Positions 49,191-60,840 of a stretch of 64,000 nt of DNA are shown here, one piece after another. Under the pieces are notes generated by a model that was not told where the DNA came from, searched no databases, and worked only from the letters and a program-made list of their open reading frames with translations. The translations under genes were made by a program, and so were the position numbers. The stretch lies in contig OY282605.1 in the NCBI GenBank assembly GCA_958298945.1, positions 28,932,811 through 28,996,810 on the forward strand, given 5' to 3'. How positions within the stretch are numbered: position 1 is the first letter of the stretch; every line of letters begins with the position of its first letter. Origin of the DNA: Atherix ibis (taxonomy: Eukaryota; Arthropoda; Insecta; Diptera; Athericidae).

Positions 49191-51747
49191 GTTTTGTTGC
49201 GCTTTAGAAAATTGTTGGTTGACTTTCGACGATTTTTACTATTTTGTGTAGAAAAAGCTAAAGTTTATATTAAAAACTTGGCTACTTATTTGAAAGTAAT
49301 TTTTTCTGAAGCATTTGTGGGAATTTTCAGACTATTTCGTTGATGTGATTTTCGTCACTCGCATATGTGTATGCTTGGCCAAAAAAATTTTCCTCTATCG
49401 AGTGAAATTATTCATAAAAAAGGCTAGAAGTAAAAAGAAGTGAGGACAATAGTCCATAAAATATGAATAATAAAAAAAAAGGAAGAGAAACTCAGTAAGT
49501 TGTTATGCATTCCTTATCAAATTTTTGTCTGGGTTTTGTTCGATTTTCCTTTCTCCACAAAAAGAATTCTGCCCTTAATCGATAATTATCGTTGCCATTG
49601 ACCCATAGTGTGTATAAATATTTAATGGGGTATATATATTCATACGAAAACGCAAATATGCGTTGCTCTTCGAATAGCCTAGAGAGGCAAGTACTGCGTT
49701 CGTTATCAATCGCCACGAACATTAGAAAAGTTGGTTTATTCATCGATAATTGCCCCGAAGGAGGAAGAGTTCTGAGAACTCCCACTTCTCTGTTATGAGT
49801 GCTTGTTCAGATTTTCCCATTTATTATTTTTCCTAAGTGCAAACGTAATTTTTGTATATATTTGAGAAATTATGACTATAATGAGCATGCACAAATCCTT
49901 CCATAGATCTGTTCACGTTGTATAAGAGGAGCAGAAATGCCAACAACCTTGGCTACTGCACTCTGAGTAAGATTGTAAACATAACCCAATCCGACTCCCT
50001 CACCTTTCCAGTTAAATGTTCTATGTTTTCTTATTCAACAAGAGCTTGGGACGGAATGAATAATAACGCATCGATGACAACACTTTTAGTTTATTAAATG
50101 TTCTGGGCGAGCGGAGAGGGTCTGGGGAGAGGAGTAGCAGGGGTAACTCAGAATAACAATACCGAAAGGATGGGGAATTTTTTTTTTTTATATTCGATTT
50201 CAGGTTCACGGTTTCAGTTTCAGATCCGAACAAGCTCGAACAGTTTAGGCTGGCACCCTTAATCGGTTATAGTCCTTTGCAGAGACCGTACACCTCAAAG
50301 CTTCTTTGCGTATGTGCTCTTCTTTGTAGTGTGCATTATGAATTTTGTATGGGATGCGGCAGAGGTTAGGCCCTTCCTCCTTGCCAATGTCGCCATGAAC
50401 TGCGACCTCGGCCTTATCTGCTCCTGCGTAGTGGTTGAGGTCAATGCCGTATTGCAATATAGCACGCAACTTCAATGCACCAGCGGCATTTCATGTGTAC
50501 TGGCGACGTCAACCGACATGAACAGTCCATAATCGAGACCAACTTCAAGTACAGACAATACCGTCGCCATATCGCCGCATACCGATTATTCCATTGCAGA
50601 GCAGCGAACTTGACGATACAATGCAGTCGCCAATCGTACGACTAACTTTGTTGCGAACACTTTAGCAAGAATGGGGCGATAGGTGAGTTGCTATAAGATA
50701 TTTATTTATTCAGTACCCCTCCTTCCCTGCTCCCTCTCTCCTAGTGAGAATGTACATTTTAATCAAACAGGAAGAAATTTAGTTCATGAGAACAGAACAG
50801 AACTGGTTTCAATGCTTTTGCTTTTATCATAAAACACGAACGTTGAAACTGAAAGCTTCGCTTTTTATAGGTTAATCGCCATTGAATTGGAAAGAAAAAT
50901 TCATTTTTGAACAAATTTCTACCGATTTTGTTCAAATAAATTTTTTTTTCAATTCAATTACGTTGGTTATTTAGTTTTTCTTCCATTTTTAGTGGATATT
51001 AAGGGTTTTTTTTGTAGTTGTTGATTTAATAGAACTTCAGATAGAGTAGAGCTGTCAAATTAGCTGTCATCTGTCAAAGTTTGCCGATGACATCTACTCA
51101 ACATATTGGGTGACACTTAGATTATAGAAGAACTGGGTAGTCCTTTACACAAAAATTCTGTCCAAATTTTGTTGGCAATACATTCGTAAGAACGCACCAA
51201 CATGCAAAATAACAGAAACGGCGTAAATCGGTGGGGGGCCAATTTTAAACTTCAGCGGTTCGTTTAAAACCATTTTCATATGTGATGTCATTTATGCGTA
51301 AGCAAATAGATTTTTTTAATATTGCGGGTTTTGTTGTTTGATGGAATTAGTTTTGGAAATTTGCAATAAAATACAATATTCTATTTTAAAATATTATTTA
51401 TTTATTTATTTAATATGTATTTTCATTTTATTTATTGAATTAAATGAGATAAATTAAAACAACACCGCAACTTAGTAAAGATAAATTTTATTTTTAAAAC
51501 AATCATTTGTAGATATTGAAAGCTTCATTATAATATAAATGTGTATTTGTGAATTGAAATGGTAATTTATGTAGGCATGCGAATTTTGATTAAATTTAAA
51601 AATAAAGCATTAATTTCATAGAATATTACATCAAGTTCTAAATAATATAGAAGCAAATGCTTCAAAACTTAATTTCAAGGATGATAAATTTAATGTACTT
51701 GAATAATTAATAACTAATATTATAAAAAAATTGAAAACATGATTATT
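49191..51747. other. Unique and AT-rich DNA; no supported gene
   Basis: The minus frame at 50245-50475 (76 codons, no stop in a non-AT-rich patch) has no recognisable domain. 51000-51080 has repeated 'agctgtca' words of the kind seen in decayed transposon ends. Confidence 0.4.
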
Positions 51748-51749
51748 TA

Positions 51750-52936
51750 CCAAGGGTATAAGCTTAAATCCGCTGTTTGGTCATAGATGGCGTGAGTGAG
51801 AGTATTAAGCCATACTTTTCTTTTATGAGTTTGACATCTGTCAACATTAATCAGTGCACATTGTCAGCAATTTCCTACAACAACATACATTTTTCCTTTG
51901 GTAATCATGTCTAGTCTTGTGCCAGAAAAAGAGCATATGCGGGAAGCTCTGCTTTTCTGCCTCAATTTGAAGAAATCGGCTGCCGAATCGCATCGAATGC
52001 TTATGGAGGCCTATGGTAACGGTGCTTTATCGGAAACAACGTGGCGAGATTGGTTTCGTCGGTTCAAAGACGGCAATTTTGACTAGTGGGACAAGAAGTA
52101 AAAAATGCTCACGGAGCAATTGGGTGTTACTCAACGAGCCATTTCTATGCGTTTGCATGCCATGGGGAACATTGAAAAGATCGGAAAATGGGTGCCACAT
52201 GAATTGAACGATAGGCAGATGGAGTGACGCCAAAACACATGCGAAATCTTGCTCGCCAGACAAAAAAGAAAGTCGTTCCTGCATCGGATTGTGACATGCG
52301 ATGAAAAGTGATTGTATTTCGAGAATCCTAAACGCAAGAAATCGTAGGTTGAACCATCAACATCTTTCCCAAGACCAAATCGATTCGGACGGAAGACGAT
52401 GCTGTGCGTTTGGTAGGATCAGCAGGGTATCATCAACTATGAGATATTGAAACCTGGTGAAACTGTCAATGCCCACCTCTACCACCAACAACTGATGAAA
52501 TTGCACCGTGCTCTGCATGAAAAAAGGACGGATTTTCAACAAACACATGACAAGCTGATTTTCCTCCACGACAACGCACCATCGCACACGTCAAAAATGG
52601 CCCGAAACTACTTGGAGAGACTCAACTTGGAGGTGCTACCCCACCCGCTTATTCACCAGACCTGGCCGCTTCCGACTACCACCTGTTTTCGTCGATGGGG
52701 CACGCGCTCGCTGAGCAGCACTTCGATTCTTACGAAGACGTCGGAAAATGGCTTGATGAGTGGTTTGCCTCGAAAGAGAAGGAATTTTTTTGGCGTGGTA
52801 TCCACAAATCGCCAGAGAGATGGGAAAAATGTGAAGCTAGCGAGGGCAAGTACTTTGAATAAATTTGTTTTTGCTTTCTATGAAAAAAACATTTTTTTTT
52901 GACTAAAAAACAGCGGATTTAAGCTTATACACCTGG
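51750..52936 (+). mobile_element. Mariner element, mauritiana type, non-autonomous (1187 bp)
   Basis: Both ends are intact: left CCAAGGGTATAAGCTTAAAT and right (reverse-complemented) CCAGGTGTATAAGCTTAAAT, continuing CCGCTGTTT, with a TA dinucleotide on each side (51748-51749 and 52937-52938). The CCAGGTGTA start is that of the mauritiana mariners. The length is about 90 bp short of the usual ~1.28 kb, which fits a deletion in the transposase between the DNA-binding helices. Conserved ends despite a dead transposase suggest it was carried along by trans-mobilisation or inserted fairly recently in an already mutant state. Confidence 0.95.
51907..52862 (+). pseudogene. Mariner transposase, mauritiana subfamily, inactive
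   Basis: Starts MSSLVPEKEHMREALLFC with the helix-turn-helix segment AAESHRMLMEAYG. In-frame stops follow: TAG at 52084 after GNFD, then TAA, TGA, TGA, TAG, TAG further on. Sequence between the first stop and TEQLGVTQRAIS is shorter than in intact mariners, so a deletion is likely there. WVPHELNDRQME, CEILLARQKRKSFLHRIVT and CDEK follow; the CDEK Asp is the first catalytic residue, its usual Gly replaced by Cys and its Trp by a stop. FLHDNAPSH carries the second Asp. One base is missing near 52647, and the frame resumes AYSPDLAASDYHLF (third Asp of the D,D34D triad) to the terminal GKYFE and TAA at 52860. All three Asp survive but the gene cannot be translated. Confidence 0.95.
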
Positions 52937-52938
52937 TA

Positions 52939-53931
52939 GTACTTTGCATTACAAAATGGTCATATAGAGCAATATTAAACCTGTAATGTTAACATATAAA
53001 TATACGATCGTTATATTTAGTTTTTCAATTGAAAATTAATAAAAATTAAAGTATTTATTGCACTATGAAAATAATTTCCTACACACACTTTACGTACTAC
53101 GGCACTGAACTATTTTCTGGTAAACATTGAACTGTCAACATCACATATGTTTACATTTATTGAATGACGAACTTTTCACTTTTTAACCACTTTTTGGAAC
53201 AAATAAATTATTAAAAGCCATTTAAACACATTATGAGCTAAATTTTTGTTAATTTCTCTAGTAAAAATGAAGATGTCAAGTTACCGAAAGAAAGAAATTC
53301 TACGTTGAATGACCAGCAACCGTTTATAAAAAACTTCATTTTCTGAAATCAAAACTTCCTATTAAATGTTATCAACAATATAACTATTTATATATATAAA
53401 TACTTACTTTTTCGTAAATACTTCAAAAAAGATAAAAACTACACTTTCCGATAAGTGCCAAAATAACACAACTTGAAAAACAACAAAAGTATGCAAGCAT
53501 TTCGGTATGTTACCACTTTCATGAAGAATGGCGTGCTTTAAAAATGTTCGAAAGTCTTTAAAATTGAGGCGCTTGATATTTAATTGATATTTACGAAATA
53601 AATAATAAACCTAAAATACAATTCCATTTTATATCAAAAGATTGTACAACAAAATAAAAATTACCTATCGTTGTGTTAACATTGTATTTTTGTTTGGAAT
53701 AAGTGAGTTAAAATTAATATTAATTATGCTTTTGGAATTCAATAAATTTCTATTTATGTGGGTGTCATGTCTGCATAAAAAAATTTACACAAAAGTATGC
53801 AAGCGTTACGATTTCTCGCCGCTTTTGAAATAATTCAGCCAGAAAATTGCGTATACATGTATTCTTTAATCTAATAGGTGACAGTTACCAATGAAAAAAA
53901 GACATCGGATGACAGTGCAGAGTTATTAAAA
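52939..53931. other. AT-rich DNA between transposons; no gene seen
   Basis: Two related phrases ('aaaagtatgcaagc-tt') occur at about 53485 and 53791, hinting at an older repeat. No coding signal. Confidence 0.5.
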
Positions 53932-54616
53932 ATGGAGCGTTTTCATTGTTGAGCAATATTTTATAAATAATGACATTTTGGCAACTTTTGTACAAATTAT
54001 GGTCAGAATAGTGATTTAACTTCATCAACTGTGAAGAGATTAATTTAAAAAATCAGGGAGACTGGATCAATTAGTGATCTTACAAACTGTGGCCGTTCTT
54101 CGGCACAAAATATCGAAGCAGTCCTTGAGAGTGTTGCTGAGAGTTCAGGAACATCAATTCGGCACCGTGGTCATGAACTGGGCATTTCAAAAGCTCTCTA
54201 GAGTGTATTCTCCTGAAAGAGTTGCATCTTCAAGCTTACAAATTTCAATTGACTCAAGAACTGGAGCCTACTGACAATGCACAGTGAATGGAATTTTCTG
54301 AAGAAGTCTAAGAACAAAATCATCTTCAGCGATGAGGCTCATTTTTATCTTGATGGATTGGTTAATCGACAAAATTGTCGAATTCGGTGTTCAGAAAATC
54401 CACGAGTGATGCATCCACAACGTGTTACTGTTTGGTGTGGATTTTGGGCTGGCGGCATCATCGAGCAATTCTTCTTCACAAATGCAGCTGGTCAGGCAAT
54501 CGCGACATGATAATCCAGTTTTTTGTACCTAAACTGCAAGATATGGATGTGGACGACATGTGGTTTCGAAAAGACGGTGCCACATGTCATATGATACAGA
54601 CCGAGAAATAATTTAA
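53932..54616 (+). pseudogene. Tc1/mariner-superfamily transposase remnant (DUF4817-type)
   Basis: From the ATG at 53932 the frame reads MERFHC then stops, with later pieces STVKRLI, RETGSISDL, IEAVLESVAESSGTSIRHRG and HELGIS, typical of the helix-turn-helix half of this family. A shifted frame gives LLKELHLQAYKFQLTQELEP. The catalytic half is well kept: KIIFSDEAHFYLDG (first Asp), VNRQNCRI, SENPRVMHPQRVTVWCGFWAGG, then after a shift FFVPKLQDMDVDDMWFRKDGATCH (second Asp). The sequence ends at about 54616, before the third acidic residue. At least five disabling changes make it a pseudogene. A related remnant is at 8740-9315 and the start of another copy at 63697. Confidence 0.85.
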
Positions 54617-54713
54617 TCTTTTGTGACACCCTTTAGTTTGTCGTATCATCATGGATAGACTCACACTTCAACAATGTTTATCGAAATTGTGCAAATTTAC
54701 TTTGAATTTCCAA

Positions 54714-55945
54714 GATTTTCTTTATGAAAACCAATTTTTTCAAGATCTTCCTTATAAAAAAGACTCTTTTCAACATCTTCCTAATAAAAAGGACTTTTTT
54801 CAAGATCTTTCTTATAAAAAGGACGTTTTTCAAGATCTTTATAAAAAGGACTTCTTTCAAGATATTCTTTATAAAAAGGATTTTTTTCAATATCTTTATA
54901 AAGAGGATGTATTTAAAATCTTTTTTATGAAAAGGCCTTTTTTTCAAGATCTGCTTTATAAAAAGGACTTTTCCATGATCTTTATAAAAATGACTTTTTT
55001 CAAGATCTTTATTATAAAAAGGACTTTTTAAAGATCTCATTTATAAAAAAGACTTTAAATCAAGATCTACTTCATGAAAAGGAGTTTTTCAAGATCTCCA
55101 TTATGGAAAGGACTTTTTCAAAATTTTTATAAAAAGGACTTCTTTCAAGATTTTCTTTACAAAAAGGATTATTCAAGATCTTCTTTATGAAAAGGAATTT
55201 TTTCAAAATCTTTATAAGGACGTTTTTCAAAAAAATTTTTATAAAAAGGACTTTTTCAAAATTTTCTTTATAAAAAGGATTTTTTTAAGATCTTTATGAA
55301 ATGGATTTTTTCAAGATCTTTATAAAAAGGACTTTTTCAATATCTTTATAAAAAGGACTTTTTTCAAGATCTTTATAAAAAGGACTTCTTCCAAGATTTT
55401 CTTAATAAAAGGATTTTTTCAAGATCTGCTTTATAAAAAGGACTTTTCCATGATTTTTATAAAAATGACTTTTTATTAAGATTTTCTTTATGAAAAGGAG
55501 TTTTTTCAAGATTTTTTTTTATAAAAAGGACTTTTTCAAGATCTTTATAAAAAAAACGTTCTTCAAGATCTTCTTTATAAAAAAGACTTTTTAAAGATCT
55601 CATTTATAAAAAGGACTTTTAATCAAGATCAACTTTATGAAAAGGAGTTTTTTAAGATATCCATTATGGAAAGAACTTTTTCAAGATCTTAATAAAAAGG
55701 ACTTCTTTCAAAAAAAATTTTATAAAAAGGACTTTTTCAAAATTTTCTTTATAAAAAGGACTTTTTTCAAGATCTTTATAAAAAGTATTTTTTCACGATC
55801 TTTATAAAAAGGACGCTTTTCAAGATCTTTATAAAGAGGACTTTTTTCAGGATCTTTTTAAAAAGGACTTTTTTCAAGATGCTTTTATAAAAAGGACTTT
55901 TTTCAAAATCTTCTTTATAAAAAGGACTCCTTTTTATAGAGATGT
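54714..55945. repeat. AT-rich minisatellite, unit about 26-32 bp, roughly 40 copies
   Basis: Units read 'tttttcaagatctttataaaaaggac' with expansions (cttctttat) and substitutions. Most keep the palindrome AAGATCTT or its near variants. It is followed almost directly by another transposase fragment. Lys/Phe/Asp-rich frames on both strands (54651-55031, 54678-55040, 55776-56045) come from the repeat and are not genes. Confidence 0.95.
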
Positions 55946-55998
55946 TTTTGAAAGGCTCCGAAAAATGGTTCTTTGTATTATATAGGACATAGCAGGTA

Positions 55999-56256
55999 GT
56001 TGGAGGCGCTACAATAGCCACTTCTCGCACGGGTGTCTTCATCAAAGAATTTTTTACAGTAAAAGGGATTCCTGCGATTTATCAGCCCCTCTTATCACCT
56101 GAACAAATTCGATGTGACTTTTTTACTCTAGAATCAGAAAAACACTTGAAATAAAATCTCCTTGGTACTGTCGATAACATCCAAAGAAGTGTAATCGAGG
56201 AGTTGAAGGCGATTCCACTTGAAATTATTTTTAAAAGGGATAACATTAATGTATAA
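55999..56256 (+). pseudogene. Mariner-type transposase 3' fragment
   Basis: The plus frame reads GVFIKEFFTVKGIPAIYQPL, LSPEQIRCDFF, ESEKHLK, then a stop, and in the next frame LLGTVDNIQRSVIEELKAIPLE. These track the mariner order: REFLxxKGIPV, the SPDLAPCDFF block with the third catalytic Asp, HLKG, and a DIQRAVTEELKAIP-like C-terminal helix. The Asp of SPDL is replaced by Glu, but that of CDFF remains. The upstream half is absent, replaced by the minisatellite. No end repeats were recognised. It differs from the other two mariners in the window. Confidence 0.65.
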
Positions 56257-57439
56257 AAATAAAATAAGTCAGTCTCATTCAATCGTAATTTTAGTTTTAT
56301 AAATATATAACGTAAAAATAAATAAAAGAAAAATCATTTTTTTTGTCCAATAAATACGTGAAAAATATGAAAATCAACGAAAGTAATTTTGATCGGACTT
56401 GAAGATGAAGCGCTTCCTGTCTGCCGAACTATTTACGAATGAAAGGCAAAAAGGGTTTTTTCTTCTATTTTTTTATTATGATTGAAATGCAATATAAAAA
56501 GCCTAGAAAAAGAAATCGTACAAAAACATTCTGAAAGTGAAGCTCAGAAACTCTACCAACGAAACCGGTCAATATGAGTATAGTTGGAGTTTTTGCACTT
56601 GTAGTCTATGAGGGTTCATATCTGTCAATGCTTGAAAATACCACCCCTAATTGCGACTATGTAGAAAATGAATTTGTGGGTTGGCAAGGGTTGGCGAAGG
56701 GAGAGTGCAGATTACAGCTATTGAAAACCTATCCAAATAAGAGTTTGTATATCACTGAAAGTGATACTCTCGTCATTAAAAATGCGACATTGTCGACACA
56801 TGAATTTTTTCACAGTCATGTTCTTAACACCCCCTACCTCAACCCCCCCTCCAGTCACCGGAATAAAAGAGTTTCATTCTATTGCACTTCAGTTTTTGCT
56901 AATGTGCGCAGTTTTGTACAATTTCGAATCCTTTAATATAAATATTAGGCGGTGTATGTTGTGTAAATACGTAATTAAAAATACAAATCTATGCAAATAT
57001 ATAAAATATTTTGGATTTTGTATTTTGATCGGAAGTTTCTATAAAAAAAAATGTGTTTGCATTTATTCTTGTTTTTATAGGGAAATGTTTCTGTAAAAAA
57101 AATTGTTTGCATTTATTCTTGTAGGCTTTTAATAGGTTTTAAGATTTTATACCTTTTTATATTGACCATTAACTCCAAGAACATTTGCGTAATTGTTAAT
57201 TTTTAAGAAAATCTCAAAGAATATTTTCTTTTTTTTTTCAAATAGAAAATACAATGAAAAATTCTATTTTGTCAAAATATTTTTTTATTATTAAAAAATT
57301 ATTTCCAAAAGAGTTATCTGGGCTGTTCTTGATGAGGCTTGACAAAACCCATCTGATCAATGGTTTGGACTTTTATTGCGTTCTTGCTTTAGGGTCTCAC
57401 CACCATGAAAGGGTCTCGACTTTATACCTGCTTATCTTT
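56257..57439. other. Mostly AT-rich DNA; one unassigned 120-codon frame
   Basis: The plus frame 56574-56936 opens with ATG at 56574 and reads into a Pro/Ser-rich tail. I recognise no domain, signal or neighbour support, so it is noted but not called. The rest is AT-rich. Confidence 0.35.
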
Positions 57440-58110
57440 AAATGAGCGCTGTTTCAGTTTTCACCGCTACGAGCGTGGTTCCAGTTTTGGAAAGAGGTGA
57501 AAAGATTTTTTTTTGGTATAAAAATTTGCTAAGCTGATAATGCTGTATTCCATTGGACCAATTTTGCTACTCACAAGTACTTGCAAGTAGATGCCCAATG
57601 GAATGCAAAATTTACTGACAGCAGTAAAATATAACCTCAAAATAGTTAACAACAATACTGAGTTTACTCACACATAAACAATAAAAACTGAGTTTATTCA
57701 CACATAAACAATACTGACAAAAATATGACTATTCAACATAACCCACGAACCCGCTAAGCCATCTATTTCCAGTTCGAAAACGAAAATACCCTACCGTAAA
57801 TTGTATGGCGTAACTACGCATGCGAACTACTCATTTGTTCGAGGTGGTGTAGATAATGACAGCTAGAACTACTCGTGAGTAGCAAAATTTTCCCAATGGA
57901 ATACAGCTGATATTGCAGATATTTTTAATGTTGGAAATTTTTTCAAATGTAAGAAAAAATAAAAAATAAATTAATTATTATCTTCGAATAAAATAAAAAC
58001 TATTCATATTTCAGGAGTAAAACATTCGAAATGATCAAAATATTTTTTTTCACAAAGAATCAATTATGCCAGAACAACAGAAACAGAAGTCACGTAATTT
58101 TCTCCGCGTA
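57440..58110 (+). repeat. Repeat copy A, split by a MITE
   Basis: Excluding 57542-57907, this copy matches copy B at 58285-58520 in order: 'gagcgtggtt', 'agaggtgaaaagattttttttt-ggtataaaaatttgcta', 'ttgcagat', 'aaaacattcgaaatgatcaaaatatttttttt', then 'gaatcaattatgcc-gaacaacagaa'. Both copies share an ATG reading MPEQQK. The family is unknown. Confidence 0.75.
57542..57907. mobile_element. 366-bp MITE with ~38-bp terminal inverted repeats
   Basis: The ends are GCTGTATTCCATTGG and its complement, with AATTTTGCTACTCAC following on both sides after three variable bases. The flanks TGATAAT and TGATATT suggest a 7-bp target duplication with one change (alternatively CTGATA, 6 bp). The interior has no coding potential and holds a duplicated ~30-bp phrase ('ctgagttta-tcacacataaac', about 57657-57715). 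The related repeat at 58340-58360 is uninterrupted, showing the empty site. The superfamily is not assigned. Confidence 0.85.
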
Positions 58111-58284
58111 TTCACAATTGAACAATTATTTTTCTTAAATGTTTTAATAATTGCAACACGTTGTTGCGGCGTTAGATGCTCCATAATAAATTGCTATTGG
58201 CCACTTTCTACAACTGACAAATGTCATTTAAACCAAAATGGCGGCCAAACAAAATCGAGCTAGAACATAAAAACCACCCTGTAC

Positions 58285-58520
58285 TTACTGGTGCGAGTGT
58301 GGTTCTAGTCTTGGGAAGAGGTGAAGAGATTTTTTTTTTGGTATAAAAATTTTCTAAACTGATTATTTTGCAGACATTGTTAATTTTGGAATTTTTTTCG
58401 AAAATGGAAAAAAAACTATTCATTATTCAAGAAGAAAAAAATACCAAACATTCGAAAGAATCAAAATATTTTTTTTGGATACAGAATCAATTATGCCTGA
58501 ACAACAGAAGCTAAATTCTT
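58285..58520 (+). repeat. Repeat copy B, uninterrupted
   Basis: The partner of copy A; it lacks the 366-bp insert between 'tttctaaactgat' and 'ttgcagac'. Ends after MPEQQKLNSS. Roughly 80-90 percent alike by eye over the shared blocks. Confidence 0.75.
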
Positions 58521-60840
58521 CCAAAAAACTGCAGTTTTTAAACACAAAAATTAAGGAAACATTCGCATTAGCCAAATGTATTTTTCGTTTCAGAACAAGA
58601 TTATCTACTTGCCGTACTAGTTTTTTTTACTTTCATCTGCAAATGAATTCGAAAAGATTTCTGTCTTCTTCGTAGAGTATCCAGACAGTCATTAAAATCG
58701 TTAACAATAGACTCTGTTTAAGTTTTGTTTGTTGATGTCAGTAAGACTTTACAATAAGGCGTAAGGGATATGATAGGGCATACTCCCCCCCCCAATATGC
58801 ACTCTGGAGACTGGGAGGAGGGCTTAGCATAAACATTGTCTTCCACAGAGGAAAATGATTATCTTGTAAAAAAAAAAGTGCAAAATTGTTCAGTTCAGAC
58901 ATCCTGGCCCGCTTTTACTTAGCTTTCCTTTTCGATTGGATTCAGGGCATGCAATCAACCTAAACTAGGGTTTGAAATGATGCCGAAACTTTAGTTACTT
59001 CGCGGGGAGGGGGGGGGGGGGAAGGCAAAGGGGACGAATGCAAAATTGGTGCTGAAACTGGAACTAAAAGTGGAAAGTGGATTTTCTGACTGGGAAATGT
59101 TATTACGGCGCATTTGGTCTTTGTTTTGTATGCACATACTTTTAGATGGTTTGCTGAATATGCAGGATATTTTCGTGAGAAGAAATTTTGTATTTCCACA
59201 AGGAAGAGAGCATGTGCATTGGTGTCGTGCCATAGGGAGTGCTGTAAATGCAAGTGGAATGCGATGCCGAACTTAGTTGGGGTGGTTTTAGGTTTTATGT
59301 TATGTCAAGTCCGAATGCAATCGGTCGAAAAGGGAAGAGGAATCAAAAGTTGAAACGGCAGAGAAAGATGCACTGTCCGGAATTAATATGCTGGCAATAT
59401 CCTGGCTGCAACACCACCGACCACTCCTACCATTGTTACCGACCTAATGTCTGGCACTGTTTTCGAGCAGAGCCACAAATGTGTGAGGGATGAAGAGTTG
59501 GAGATTCGGAAGCAACGACCTTCATCGACCCCTTTTCAGTGAGTTCATTTTGCTGGTGGGTGGCTGGGTGGTTAACCGAATCAGTGACAGACACTTGGCC
59601 ATTTGCAACAGTGCAGTAGGTTTGGAATTTCTGCCACCGCGCCATTATGGTCGCCCACACAAACATCCCAACTGCCAATACGTTTATCACTACCCTCTCC
59701 TCCCTTACCCATCACTACCTCTTGAGCAGAGCAGTGACAAAGGATATCCTGGTGGTGATTTTATGCTCTTTGTGTGGATTTTTGTAACGATATTAAATAT
59801 CTGCCCATGTGCGTGTGGGTGTGTGTGTGGATCGTTTCGGATGGCTTTCTGTGCTATGCAACGCTAACGAGTTCAATGCAAAAAGAGAAATACCACAAAA
59901 TATATTGAAAAGCAAACGTAGCCGATACTCGGTCATCAGCCCCACGTTTCGGATCGATACATAGCGACAGAGATTCAGAGCGGATAGACTCGGGAAATCG
60001 GTTTGTCTGTGCTCGATTCCTCGGAACGCTTATGCAGACGATGCGGCGATGACTTGTAAACTCTTCCGATTGCCGACCTCTCCGAACGGCCCCACAAACT
60101 TTGTCAGCAATGAATGCCCTATTTTGTGTGTCGACACCGGCAAAACAAACCCTATTGTCGGTTGGTTGTTTTGTTTGTGTTGCCGTCTGTGTCTCGCCAC
60201 GTTAAGTCCTTTTGCAACCCTTCCATTTTGATAAATGCGGAAAAATGACCAAAAACTGTGCCAGACGAAAAACCGTTTATCCGGGTCTCTCCCAGTTCCA
60301 TTCGTAATTGCTTTGATTCCGAATCAGTCATAAATCCGTCGTAATTGCAGTTTCCCCTGTTTCTTTTTGTAAACTCACCAATTTTTTTCACTCCTTTTCC
60401 ATTGAACAACCGCCGAAACGCTATTGCATTGAAAATAAAAGAATTTTCATGAAAACAAGGAAAACCAAATCCAACCAGAAGAAAATTTTACCTTTTCGTC
60501 ATGACTAGCTGGAAGAAATAAAGCAAAAAAAGGTAAAATTGCAATTATTTAAAATGCAAAAAATTACAATTTTCCTAGTCACGAATTTATGAATTTTTAT
60601 TGTTATTCAAATTAAATGCAACGACGTAATTACTGCATTTACGAGTATGCGTTCAACTGCATATTAATTTTCGCCTACAACAAACTCAAATAAATAGTCT
60701 CTTGGTGGCATAAAATCATTATTTATTAATCAAAATTAATTATTATCATCCCCCTTCACTTCGTTCGCACTAGTTTTTATTAAAATACAACAAAAAAAAA
60801 CAGCGGCGAAATTGTGTCTAGCCTGTTTGGTTTGTTGCCA
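58521..60840. other. Unique island, 58700-60470 balanced; no supported gene
   Basis: A G-rich tract (13 G at 59009-59021) is present. The plus frame 59248-59493 ends in a Cys-rich stretch (six Cys within 40 residues), and 59490-59867 has 125 codons. Minus shadows overlap both. No recognised domain or splice pattern. Confidence 0.35.

Noticed and set aside
54651..56045. Lys/Phe/Asp-rich frames on both strands
   Set aside because: They are translations of the AAGATCTT minisatellite.
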